Origin: G963669295 sp963669295
GTDB lineage: Bacteria; Bacteroidota; Bacteroidia; Flavobacteriales_D; CALLUQ01
DNA length: 64,000 nt
NCBI GenBank assembly: GCA_963669295.1
Contig: OY769938.1
Span: forward strand, 1,674,001 to 1,738,000
Reading direction: 5' to 3'
The notes beneath the pieces are model-generated. The model worked only from the letters and a program-made list of their open reading frames with translations. It did not search any database and was not told the origin of the DNA. This document shows positions 35,701-42,981 of the stretch, piece after piece. A program made the translations under genes and the position numbers. The first letter of the stretch is position 1. Every line of letters begins with the position of its first letter.

Positions 35701-36682
35701 AGATTCGGTCACTGTAACGGTAGATCCCAGTGTTCCGGTAACTACCATTTCGTCTGATACTATTATTTGTAATGGTGCCAGTGTTACATTGAACGCTACC
35801 GGTGGAAATAGCTATTCATGGACACCATCGGCCACCTTAAACGACAATACTTCAAGCAATCCTATTGCTACGCCTACACAAACAACCACTTATATTGTTG
35901 AATATTTCAACAGTTGTGGTTCGGTGTTCGATTCTGTTACGGTAACATTAAGTGTTGTTAATGCAGTGTGTTCGCCTGATGTAATGATTTGCCAGCAAGA
36001 TTCCATTGAACTTTGGGCTACCGGTGGTGAAAGTTATTGGTGGTCGCCCGGTACTTATTTAAGTGATCCCGATACCTCTCACCCTATTTCATTTCCAGCG
36101 CAACCCATTACCTACATGGTAGTGGTGTACGACAGCCTGGGCTGTACCGATACCAGTTATACTTCCATCGGCTTTTTTGATGACCCCTATGTGTATGCTG
36201 GAGCCGATGATGTAATTACCTGGGGCAGCTCTACCCAATTAAATGCTTCAGGCAGCGGCACTAACTTTAGCTGGAGTCCTGCCGACAGCTTGAGCTGTAC
36301 CAACTGTTCCAACCCCATTGCTTCGCCCACAGCAACCACTACTTATGTGCTTACCCTTACCGATGCAAATGGTTGTACAGCTACCGACTCAGTGACCATT
36401 GTGGTGGATGGGTCGTTGTATGTCCCCAACACTTTTACACCAAACGGTGATGGCATTAACGATATGTTTTTTGCCTTTGGGCAAGAGATTGAAACATTCG
36501 AAATGTGGATTTTTAACCGGTGGGGAGAACTCATCTTTACGTGCGACGACCTTAGCATAGGATGGGATGGCACCTACCAGGGTGATGTGGTGCAAATAGA
36601 CACTTATGTTTGGCGCATCAAGTACAAAGAGTATGCGGGCAAAGAGGGGGAACGGATTGGACACGTTAATGTAGTGCGCTAA
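32792..36682 (+). CDS. Secreted SBBP-propeller/PKD protein with type-B T9SS domain (TTG start)
   Basis: A 1296-residue exported protein. A signal peptide (HIVTLIAGVCIYASVLA) is followed by a conserved N-terminal domain (INFTENKGQWHPNVELR, ~30-235), then a beta-propeller of SBBP-like repeats (DYSTYLGGSQNESPHS, LGSTYVGGTGSDG, LWSTYAGGNNDD; ~240-740). Next come a PKD domain (FFWDFGDNTTSIEYEPVHMY), four Ig/PKD-like repeats (SLYATGGGSYSW) and a type-B sorting domain (YVPNTFTPNGDGINDMFFAF, IFNRWGELIF). No ATG exists between the upstream in-frame stop and the signal peptide, so TTG at 32792 is the only reasonable start. No PorP/SprF gene is adjacent. It is probably a surface protein; ligand unknown. 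Confidence 0.88.
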   Translation: MQRIVNHIVTLIAGVCIYASVLAHYSPINFTENKGQWHPNVELRLDLPAGYLYLEQTRFTYLFYDEAVLETLHAHATPQPLEAVNAHAFHVNFLRSNPNAEIKTLGPTTDYKNFYLGNDPSRWATRVNSYKNVIYKDIYSKTDLSIYGKGQQLKYDFVVYPGGDPDMVQMEYSGVEDIALQQGNLHVKTTVNEMMEQQPYAFQIIEGNKVEVPCQFNLEDNVVSFVFPEGYNDDYPLVIDPVLSFSSFTGSTASNFGFTATYDDTGHMYIGGIVFAVGLYPTSTGAFQLNFNSGIVDMGISKFTVDGSGLDYSTYLGGSQNESPHSLVVNSNDELLILGTTGSDDFPTSLNGYNTVFNGGTNITFTTGYGFNHVNGTDIVISKLSADGTALLGSTYVGGTGSDGMNLADTLAYNYGDPFRGEIIVDDSDNCYVASSTMSNDFPVTGNAPQNMFGGGNQDGVVFKLSPDLSALLWSTYAGGNNDDTGFSVQLDSNNDIYICGGTRSTDLPTTPGAINPTLQGAIDGYIIHYPASGNGITAATYIGTASYDQCYFIQLDVTDSVYVVGQTTGNYPISNGVYNNPNSGQFIHKLDNTLSTTDFTTTIGTGSGQIDFSTSAFLVSDCGQIYVSGWGGSVNQANGIADFSTTIGLPTTANAFQSATDGSDFYLIVLDENATALVYATFFGGPVSAEHVDGGTSRFDKNGIVYQAVCAGCGGNSDFPTTPGVWSNTNQSTNCNLGAFKFDLAELTADVNLSAPYTCLPDSTYFINLTNGGTDFFWDFGDNTTSIEYEPVHMYQDTGVYHVMLVASDSLSCTLTDTAWYTITVYAPNTALIQPIDTICPEDSVQLFASGGDTYLWSPTTGLSDSTIADPWASPGVTTTYIVQTTDSCGTDADTITVHVYNEQISIIPDTSICLGNSVSLYATGGGSYSWTASVGVVPSPNSPTPMVTPLVTTTYYVEVTTPNGCLQTDSVTVTVDPSVPVTTISSDTIICNGASVTLNATGGNSYSWTPSATLNDNTSSNPIATPTQTTTYIVEYFNSCGSVFDSVTVTLSVVNAVCSPDVMICQQDSIELWATGGESYWWSPGTYLSDPDTSHPISFPAQPITYMVVVYDSLGCTDTSYTSIGFFDDPYVYAGADDVITWGSSTQLNASGSGTNFSWSPADSLSCTNCSNPIASPTATTTYVLTLTDANGCTATDSVTIVVDGSLYVPNTFTPNGDGINDMFFAFGQEIETFEMWIFNRWGELIFTCDDLSIGWDGTYQGDVVQIDTYVWRIKYKEYAGKEGERIGHVNVVR

Positions 36683-37695
36683 AGGAAACTCTCCTTTTTA
36701 AGGTTCAGCCAGTTCAGTGCTGACCCACTCAACAACATTTCTTTTTGAGTCTTGTCATAAGGCATGCCATGAATCAATGTTCCAGGTTCTAACTCTCCTA
36801 ATGGAAATGGATAATCGGTTCCCAATGCTACACGGTCAGCCCCAACAAGGTTAACCAGGTAGTCGAGTATCACCGGATCATGTACAAGGGAGTCTAAATA
36901 AAACTTACCCAGGTATTCACGAGGGTTTACGTTGTTATCGATGGCACATAAATCAGGCCGTACATTAAAGCCGTGTTCTACCCTTGCAATGGTAGCTGGA
37001 AACGAGCCTCCACCATGGGCAAAGGCCACTCGCAGGTTGGGCAGTCGCTCAAATACACCGCCAAAAATCATGGAACAAATCGCCAACGATGTTTCGGCAG
37101 GCATCCCTACCAGCCAGGGCAGCCAGTATTTTTCCATTTTATCTTTCGCCATCATGTCCCAGGGGTGAACAAACACCGCCATGCCCAACTTTTCGCACGC
37201 TTCGAAGATGGGAAACAATTCAGGGGCATTGAGGTTCCAATCGTTGATGTGTGAACCAATTTGAATGCCTGCTAAGCCGATGCTTTTGCACCGTTCTAAT
37301 TCTTTTATAGCAAGGTCGGGTGCTTGCATTGGAAGTGTTCCCAGCCCAATAAAACGCTTGGGGTAATCGTGTACAATACCTGCAATGTGATCGTTAAGAA
37401 ATACAGCCACTTCCAGGCAGTCTTTTGGTTGTGCCCAATAAGAAAACATTACCGGTACTGTAGAAAGCACCTGTACATCTACGTATTGATGATCGCACTC
37501 TTTGGCACGTGTTTGAGGGTCCCAACAATTGTCTTCAATTTCCCGAAAAAACTTATCGTCCATCATCATGCGCGCACAACAAGGCTTGTGATGATCGAGA
37601 TGTATGAACCCACCATAACCAAACCGCGCCTTGAAGTTGGGAATGTTTTCAGGAAGAATGTGGGTGTGTATGTCGATGGTGAAAATGTTCTCCAT
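36679..37695 (-). CDS. 2-amino-3-carboxymuconate-6-semialdehyde decarboxylase (ACMSD)
   Basis: It decarboxylates the ring-opened product of 3-hydroxyanthranilate to 2-aminomuconate-6-semialdehyde, which diverts the pathway from NAD synthesis to catabolism. The 338 residues show the zinc-amidohydrolase ligands: H10-T-H12, His in VFVHPWDMM, His in FAHGGGSFPA and Asp in ALGTDYPFPLGE. Length and motifs agree with bacterial ACMSD. It begins 2 bp after the 3-hydroxyanthranilate dioxygenase gene, so the two consecutive enzymes are cotranscribed. Its stop codon interlocks with that of the convergent secreted protein. Confidence 0.94.
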   Translation of the reverse strand: MENIFTIDIHTHILPENIPNFKARFGYGGFIHLDHHKPCCARMMMDDKFFREIEDNCWDPQTRAKECDHQYVDVQVLSTVPVMFSYWAQPKDCLEVAVFLNDHIAGIVHDYPKRFIGLGTLPMQAPDLAIKELERCKSIGLAGIQIGSHINDWNLNAPELFPIFEACEKLGMAVFVHPWDMMAKDKMEKYWLPWLVGMPAETSLAICSMIFGGVFERLPNLRVAFAHGGGSFPATIARVEHGFNVRPDLCAIDNNVNPREYLGKFYLDSLVHDPVILDYLVNLVGADRVALGTDYPFPLGELEPGTLIHGMPYDKTQKEMLLSGSALNWLNLKKESFL

Positions 37696-37697
37696 AG

Positions 37698-38222
37698 CTA
37701 CACAAATCGTTCATCTACTTCCATCATTGTGCCGCACTGCTCGCAAGTACGATGCTCTTCTGAGGCATAAAATTCTTTGAAAGTGGGAAGAAAGTCCTTT
37801 TCTATGCTTACCAGCTTAAAATATTTTTCAAACAGCTTGTGGTTGCAGTTATCACAAAACCACAACAAGCCATCATCTTCATGGTCGTGTCGTTTACGCT
37901 CAATAACCAGCCCTACGGTATTGGCCGGGCGGATGGGCGAATGTGGTATTTCTGGCGGCAATAAAAAGATTTCTCCTTCTTTAATAGGCACTTCAACGGC
38001 TTTCCCATTTTCCTGGATCTTTACAGTAACATCGCCTTCTAACTGGTAGAAAAATTCTTCGCCTTTGTTGTAATGATAATCTTTACGTGCGTTGGGGCCA
38101 CCTACCACCATCACAATAAACTCGGCATCTTCATACACTTGCTTATTGCCTACAGGAGGTTTTAGCAAATCGCGATGATCGTCTATCCATTGTTTGAAGT
38201 TAAAAGGTCGTTGAACTGCCAT
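37698..38222 (-). CDS. 3-hydroxyanthranilate 3,4-dioxygenase
   Basis: An iron-dependent cupin that opens the ring of 3-hydroxyanthranilate with O2. The 174 residues match the bacterial enzyme closely. The active-site iron ligands fall at His50, Glu56 and His94 (KDYHYNKGEEFF, PPEIPHSP), with Arg46 and Asp48 nearby. A second, rubredoxin-like iron site is present as Cys123/Cys126 (FCDNCN) and Cys160/Cys163 (CEQCG). It is the first gene of a two-gene operon with ACMSD. Together with the SDR at 40.2 kb and the aldehyde dehydrogenase at 47.6 kb it marks tryptophan/kynurenine catabolism. Confidence 0.96.
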   Translation of the reverse strand: MAVQRPFNFKQWIDDHRDLLKPPVGNKQVYEDAEFIVMVVGGPNARKDYHYNKGEEFFYQLEGDVTVKIQENGKAVEVPIKEGEIFLLPPEIPHSPIRPANTVGLVIERKRHDHEDDGLLWFCDNCNHKLFEKYFKLVSIEKDFLPTFKEFYASEEHRTCEQCGTMMEVDERFV

Positions 38223-38305
38223 TTTTTTCCGTTTTAATTCATGCCGAATATATAAAAAAAAGGCGAGCCTCTTGTGCCTCTTTTTCTCAAAAAACTTAAG
38301 GTCTT

Positions 38306-40120
38306 TTACTGCACCACCACTCGTTTTACAACGGTTGTTTTTGCTGTACTAAGGTGGAGGTAATACATTCCTTTTGCCCAATTGCTTAGCGGTATGGTAT
38401 GGGTAGTTGTACCCATGTTTGCAAGTACGTTTTCGCAGTGTACCTGCCTTCCCTGAGCACTAAAAATCATAAGAGTCATTTCTGTTTTCTGTGTTCCACT
38501 AATGACTAGATGCACCTGTTCTTTTGCCGGGTTGGGGTATATGTTTATCGTATGTTCTCCCAGGCGTTCATCAATGCCAGGGCATGTAGTAACGAGTACT
38601 GCAATGTCGTCTTGCACTTCGCAACCGTTGTTGTTTACAATTACCCAATAGGTGTATGCACCTAACCCTAGCATCGGGCCATTCACTTCCAACGTTTGTG
38701 CAGTAGAACCATCCGACCACAAGTAACTGCCTCCCGGGCCGGCATCAAGCAGCAAAGTATCGATGTTGCATAAAATAACGTCGGGGCCCAGGTTAACGTT
38801 TGCCGGAGGACTCAATGTAACCGTTATGGTATCGGTGCTAAAACAACCTAAAATGGTGTCGGTTGCCTCCACAAAAAAGAGTCCTGAAGTATCGGTAGCA
38901 ATGGTAGCGGTGTTTTCTCCATTGATCCATCGGTAAATGTTATTGGGCATGGTCGCGTCCAATAGGATGGTATCGCCAATGCAAGCAAAAATGTCGTTGC
39001 CCAATGCCACAGGAGTAGTATAATCAATTGCAACAGTATCGGCATGGCTGCACCCTGATGTAGTGTTGGTAACCACTACTGAGTAGGTGCCAACGGTATC
39101 AATGGTAATCATGCCTGTACTCTGCCCGGTAGACCAGGCATAAGTGTGGTTGGTGGCCGTGTCGGCCCAAAGGTTAAGGGTAGCATCGTGGCATAAGGTA
39201 ATGCTATCGGCAAACGTGTGGTAAGGTGCTGGCAGCAAAGTAATGCGCATGGTATCGGCCGTACACAAACCAAAAGTATCGGTATAGAGCACTTGTAAAT
39301 TAAAGGTGCTGTCTTGTGCCGAGGGGTTGGTAAGAAAAAGTGTTGGTTGATTGCTGATGGTGGTATATGGTCCTCCTGCGGTATCGGCAATGCTCCAGGC
39401 ATAGGTGCCTGCCAACCCTGGGTGGATGCTAAAATTGGCACAGTCCACAGTATCGTTTCCCAGGTTGATGGTTGGAGGTGTAGCGATGGCAAAATCATCG
39501 AAAGCAAAGCCGTCATCATTCACCGAAACATCGGCAGCAAAAGCAATGCGAAAGAATACCTGGGGTTGCCCTAGTGTGTTGTTATCCAGTGGATGCTTGG
39601 CGATGACCCAACCGTTTGAGCCGTCGTTTGTATTTTCTCTGCCGGTCCACCCTTGTACACTGCCCCCTGGAACAGCCTGTATATTGTTGTCGTTAAACCA
39701 GTTGTTAGAGGCACCAAAAGCGCCTACGTTTAGCCATGTTTGTCCACTATCGGTACTGTACTGCAGGTTGGCACCATCCCATCCAAATTCCGATTCCCAC
39801 CACACCTTTAGCGCTACCCATTCATTGCCCATAGCTGCTGAAAGATCGAAGCAAGGGCTTGTTACCCAGGAGTTTTCGTTGTTCTGGTAAGTTCCCGTGC
39901 TTAACCCTCCAGTGGTCCAGGCATTTACTCCTGACGCTGCATTGGTAATGGTATTTTTAAGGGGAGTTCCAAAGGCCCAGCTGCCGTTGTTGGTATTGTC
40001 TTCTACCCACCCGCCAGTACCATTTTCAAAGTTTTCTTTATACGGTAATGTATCAATGCATTGCCCAAAAGAAATGGAAGTAACAAGCACACTGGCAATA
40101 AGGGGGAGCAACGTTTTCAT
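38306..40120 (-). CDS. Secreted protein with MAM-like N-domain and T9SS type-A sorting domain
   Basis: A 604-residue exported protein. A signal peptide (LLPLIASVLVTSISFGQ) is followed by a lectin/MAM-like beta-sandwich (~20-215: YKENFENGTGGWVEDN, VNDDGFAFDDFAI). Then come several Ig/PKD-like segments (CHDATLNLWADTATNHTYAW, CIGDTILLDATMPNNIYRW), and a type-A T9SS domain over the last ~75 residues (INIYPNPAKEQVHLVI, KGMYYLHLST). No catalytic motif is visible. It interrupts the kynurenine genes and is probably unrelated to them in function. It is divergent from the SDR gene, with an 87-bp gap. Confidence 0.87.
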   Translation of the reverse strand: MKTLLPLIASVLVTSISFGQCIDTLPYKENFENGTGGWVEDNTNNGSWAFGTPLKNTITNAASGVNAWTTGGLSTGTYQNNENSWVTSPCFDLSAAMGNEWVALKVWWESEFGWDGANLQYSTDSGQTWLNVGAFGASNNWFNDNNIQAVPGGSVQGWTGRENTNDGSNGWVIAKHPLDNNTLGQPQVFFRIAFAADVSVNDDGFAFDDFAIATPPTINLGNDTVDCANFSIHPGLAGTYAWSIADTAGGPYTTISNQPTLFLTNPSAQDSTFNLQVLYTDTFGLCTADTMRITLLPAPYHTFADSITLCHDATLNLWADTATNHTYAWSTGQSTGMITIDTVGTYSVVVTNTTSGCSHADTVAIDYTTPVALGNDIFACIGDTILLDATMPNNIYRWINGENTATIATDTSGLFFVEATDTILGCFSTDTITVTLSPPANVNLGPDVILCNIDTLLLDAGPGGSYLWSDGSTAQTLEVNGPMLGLGAYTYWVIVNNNGCEVQDDIAVLVTTCPGIDERLGEHTINIYPNPAKEQVHLVISGTQKTEMTLMIFSAQGRQVHCENVLANMGTTTHTIPLSNWAKGMYYLHLSTAKTTVVKRVVVQ

Positions 40121-40207
40121 GGGTGGTTATTCGTAGCGATTAGCATTAAATTTAATGTATTTATGTTGAAAACAAAACCTTATGTTTGTTCTTCTAAACG
40201 TTTTACG

Positions 40208-40996
40208 ATGGATTTAAATTTAACCGGAAAAAGGGCTTATGTGTGTGGAAGTACACAAGGCATTGGCAAAGCAGCTGCTCTAGAGATTGCTGCCATGGGT
40301 GCTGATGTTACGTTGATTGCCCGCAACGAATCAAAGCTTCAACAAGTAGTTGGTGAGCTAGATACTTCAAAAGGTCAACAGCACCATTATGTACAAGCCG
40401 ACTTTTCGCAGCCCGAAGCGTTGAAGGCAGCGGTGGAGAACGATTTAAAAGCCCACGGACCGGTAGAAGTTTTGGTTAACAATACCGGAGGCCCTCCGGG
40501 TGGACTGGCTGTTGATGCCGCCATTGAAGAGTTTACCACCGCTTTTTCGAACCATTTGGTGTGTAATCACACGTTGGTGCAAGCAGTTGCTGCCGGCATG
40601 CAAAACAAAGGTTATGGTCGCATCATCAACATCATTTCCACATCGGTAAAACAGCCTCTTAATGGGCTGGGGGTATCGAACACCATTCGTGGTGCCGTTG
40701 CCAACTGGGCCAAAACACTGGCCAACGAATTAGGACAGTATAACATTACGGTAAACAATGTGCTGCCAGGAGCTACCAATACGGTACGCTTGCAGTCTAT
40801 TGCTGAAAACAAAGCCAAAAAAACAGGGCAAACTGCTGAAGAGGTGATGGCTGCTTTCGCCAATGCTGTGCCCATGAAGCGAGTAGCCGAGGCACAGGAG
40901 GTAGCCAATGCCATTGCATTTTTAGCTTCTCCAGCTGCCAGTTACATCAATGGCATCAATGTGCCAGTAGATGGTGGACGTACCGGCTGCTTGTAA
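40208..40996 (+). CDS. SDR-family NAD(P)-dependent oxidoreductase
   Basis: A 262-residue short-chain dehydrogenase/reductase. The nucleotide-binding motif is GSTQGIGKA (residues ~14-22), followed by NNTGGPPGG where most SDRs have NNAG. The catalytic segment is unusual: Ser-Thr-Ser (IISTSVKQPLNGLGVSNTIRGA) with no YxxxK in the expected place, Asn-Thr-Ile-Arg standing there instead. The C terminus (SYINGINVPVDGGRTGCL) is typical. The ATG at 40208 is the true start; an ATG at 40061 would add 49 residues overlapping the divergent gene. Context next to 3-hydroxyanthranilate enzymes suggests a role in the same pathway, which is inference. Confidence 0.85.
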   Translation: MDLNLTGKRAYVCGSTQGIGKAAALEIAAMGADVTLIARNESKLQQVVGELDTSKGQQHHYVQADFSQPEALKAAVENDLKAHGPVEVLVNNTGGPPGGLAVDAAIEEFTTAFSNHLVCNHTLVQAVAAGMQNKGYGRIINIISTSVKQPLNGLGVSNTIRGAVANWAKTLANELGQYNITVNNVLPGATNTVRLQSIAENKAKKTGQTAEEVMAAFANAVPMKRVAEAQEVANAIAFLASPAASYINGINVPVDGGRTGCL

Positions 40997-41026
40997 TTTT
41001 CAGCATTTTTTCGTAATTTATGTCCA

Positions 41027-41383
41027 ATGCAAGGAAGCATGATTGGCATATTGTTCATATGCCTATCCGTGAATTTATTCGCCCAGTCTTCCAAAAACCT
41101 TGAACAACCCCAGGCTTTCAACGCTCCCATCACGTTGGAATCAATGATTAAAACCTACCCTTCACCGGTAAAGGATGTATTATACATTGAGGTGAAGAAG
41201 GAGGTTCGGTTAACCACTATTTTGGTGCTTAACCTGGTAGGAAAAGTTGTTTTAAGGGAAGAGCCGGGCGAAATACAATCGAAGATTCGTGTAGACATGA
41301 GCCATGAGCGCAGCGAAATTTACCTGCTACAACTCACTGCGTCTGATGGCCGAAAAATGTCGAAACGAATTGTGAAGCAATAA
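41027..41383 (+). CDS. Minimal secreted protein: signal peptide plus stand-alone T9SS type-A sorting domain
   Basis: A 118-residue protein. A signal peptide (MIGILFICLSVNLFAQ) is followed after only ~22 residues by what looks like a complete type-A sorting domain: TYPSPVKDVLYIEVKK, ILVLNLVGKVVLREE, then SEIYLLQLTASDGRKMSKRIVKQ. There is essentially no cargo. The start could be codon 1 (41027) or codon 5 (41039); the latter gives a better signal peptide. It lies 30 bp after the SDR gene on the same strand, so it may be cotranscribed. It could be a genuine small surface protein or the remnant of a larger cargo gene. Confidence 0.75.
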   Translation: MQGSMIGILFICLSVNLFAQSSKNLEQPQAFNAPITLESMIKTYPSPVKDVLYIEVKKEVRLTTILVLNLVGKVVLREEPGEIQSKIRVDMSHERSEIYLLQLTASDGRKMSKRIVKQ

Positions 41384-41408
41384 AAAAAGGGAGCCGAAAC
41401 TCCCTTGT
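41384..41408 (-). terminator. Terminator of the tonB cluster (bidirectional stem)
   Basis: AAGGGAG...CTCCCTT forms a 7-bp stem with a 6-base loop. On the minus strand it is followed by seven Ts and closes the transcript ending at 41428. On the plus strand it also sits immediately behind the small sorting-domain gene, but with a weak T tract. Confidence 0.75.
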
Positions 41409-41427
41409 TGCTCATTCCCGCTCCAAC

Positions 41428-42150
41428 TTAGTTTAACCTAAAACGGATAGGTAACGTGTATTTTACTTTTACCGATTTTCCCCGCTGTTTGCCGGGAACC
41501 TGGGCTGGGAGTGAATTGATTACTCTCAACGCTTCTTTATCGAGGTAAGGGTTAACTCCACGCACTATTTCTGCGTCAATTACTTCCCCTTTTCGGTTAA
41601 TCACATAACTCACATACACCACACCCGAAATCCCTGCTTCTTTAGGAATGGTGGGGTATTTAATGTTTTTGCCAATATGCTTGTACAACTGTTCATCCGA
41701 GCATTTTTGGCGCTCCTCTTTGTTCGTAATTCCCGAACACTCTGCAAAGTGAGGCATGTCTTCTACAATGATAAAAGGCACGTCGTTCACAATCGGCTCG
41801 GGTGGCTCAGGTGGAAACGGAGGATCAATTGGGGGATCTACCGGAGGATTTATTGGTGGTGTTGGTGGCTTTGGTACCGGTGGTTTTGGTGGAGGTGGAT
41901 TACCAATGTCGGGTGGTAATTCTGTATTTACCTCTCGCTCCTTTTTTTCTTCCATTGGTTCGATGTAGATGGGAATTTCTTCCGGCTCAAACACTTCTAC
42001 CACAATGCCCAATGTTTGTGCTTGCGGCTCACCAAATTTCGTCCATTCAAACGACACCAATACTACTGCTAACGCAACAATGATGCCGGCAAATGTAAGA
42101 GGCAACACCAATTTTTCGATGTTGGCTCCATCTGTTTTTTTCTTTTCCAT
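41428..42150 (-). CDS. Energy transducer TonB (third of three)
   Basis: A 240-residue TonB-family protein linking the inner-membrane proton-motive force to outer-membrane transporters. A short cytoplasmic N terminus is followed by one membrane anchor (LPLTFAGIIVALAVVLVSFEW, ~17-37). A Pro-rich periplasmic spacer contains many PPxPP units (~80-115), and the C-terminal TonB domain begins near 165 (SGVVYVSYVINRKGEVIDAE, KYTLPIRFRLN). Two Cys flank a short segment before the C-terminal domain (AECSGITNKEERQKCSDEQ), a motif shared with the paralogue at 42982. It is the last gene of a tandem trio, with a 16-bp gap to the next copy. Confidence 0.9.
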   Translation of the reverse strand: MEKKKTDGANIEKLVLPLTFAGIIVALAVVLVSFEWTKFGEPQAQTLGIVVEVFEPEEIPIYIEPMEEKKEREVNTELPPDIGNPPPPKPPVPKPPTPPINPPVDPPIDPPFPPEPPEPIVNDVPFIIVEDMPHFAECSGITNKEERQKCSDEQLYKHIGKNIKYPTIPKEAGISGVVYVSYVINRKGEVIDAEIVRGVNPYLDKEALRVINSLPAQVPGKQRGKSVKVKYTLPIRFRLN

Positions 42151-42166
42151 AGACGCGTGTGTTATG

Positions 42167-42922
42167 TTATTGTAATCTGAATACTACTGGAACCCGGTAC
42201 AGCATGCTTACTTTCTGCCCTTTGTGCAATGCCGGAATAAAATCGGGCAATGCTTCTACAATACGCATGGCTTCCTGCTCTAGCGAGGAGTGTACCTTGT
42301 TGATGGCTTTTACCTGGGTTACTTTTCCCTTTCTGTTTACCACAAAGCTCACATATACCTTTCCGGTAATTTGATTATCGCGAGCAAAGGCCGGGTATTT
42401 GATCTCTTTGCGAAAGTGTTTCGCTATTTTGGTATAGGTGTAGTCTCTACGTGCCTGTTCGTCTTTGAGGCTGTATTTGTAATCGTAATGTGGCCAAATT
42501 TCAGAATCGATATGCACCGAGTCGGTGATGTCTTTTTCTTCCTCTTCCTCACCAAACATTCCTTCATCACTCCACTCTTTTTCGTCGTTGTTGTTATCAC
42601 CCTCATCGCCCTCTTCTTCGTTCTTGTTTTCTTCTTCTTGTTTGCTTTCTTCCTCTTCAAATCCTTTTTCAGGGGCTTTAGAAAAGTCGACCTCTCGCTT
42701 TTCTACAGCGGCCATTGGCTTGGGTTTTTCCGGAATGGTGGGAGCCACCACGTCTTCTTCCAAAATAGAAAGGAAAGCCACAGAAGTGCCCAGCGTAGTA
42801 GGGCGATCAAATGTTTTCCATTCGAAGGAAATGAGTACAACGGCCAGTGCTACGATGAGCCCGGCCAGGGTGAGCGGAAGCGATTTGCTTTCCAGCTCGT
42901 TGCTTTTTTTCTTTTCGTTCAT
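42167..42922 (-). CDS. Energy transducer TonB (second of three)
   Basis: A 251-residue TonB-family protein with the membrane anchor at ~15-37 (LPLTLAGLIVALAVVLISFEW). Its periplasmic spacer is highly acidic (EEEESKQEEENKNEEEGDEG) in place of the usual Pro-rich one. The C-terminal TonB domain (TGKVYVSFVVNRKGKVTQVK, LYRVPVVFRLQ) is intact. The anchor ends in the same SFEW as its two neighbours, so the three arose by duplication while their spacers diverged to acidic, Pro-rich and mixed types. The cysteines of the other two are absent here. Confidence 0.9.
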   Translation of the reverse strand: MNEKKKSNELESKSLPLTLAGLIVALAVVLISFEWKTFDRPTTLGTSVAFLSILEEDVVAPTIPEKPKPMAAVEKREVDFSKAPEKGFEEEESKQEEENKNEEEGDEGDNNNDEKEWSDEGMFGEEEEEKDITDSVHIDSEIWPHYDYKYSLKDEQARRDYTYTKIAKHFRKEIKYPAFARDNQITGKVYVSFVVNRKGKVTQVKAINKVHSSLEQEAMRIVEALPDFIPALHKGQKVSMLYRVPVVFRLQ

Positions 42923-42981
42923 GCCGTTTGTGTTGAGTTAGTCGGATGGTGGCAGTAGAAAGAAAAGGAGAAGGAACCCTT

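Noticed and set aside
40061..40207. ATG at 40061 as the start of the SDR
   Set aside because: It would begin inside the divergent secreted-protein gene and add 49 unrelated residues before the Rossmann motif.
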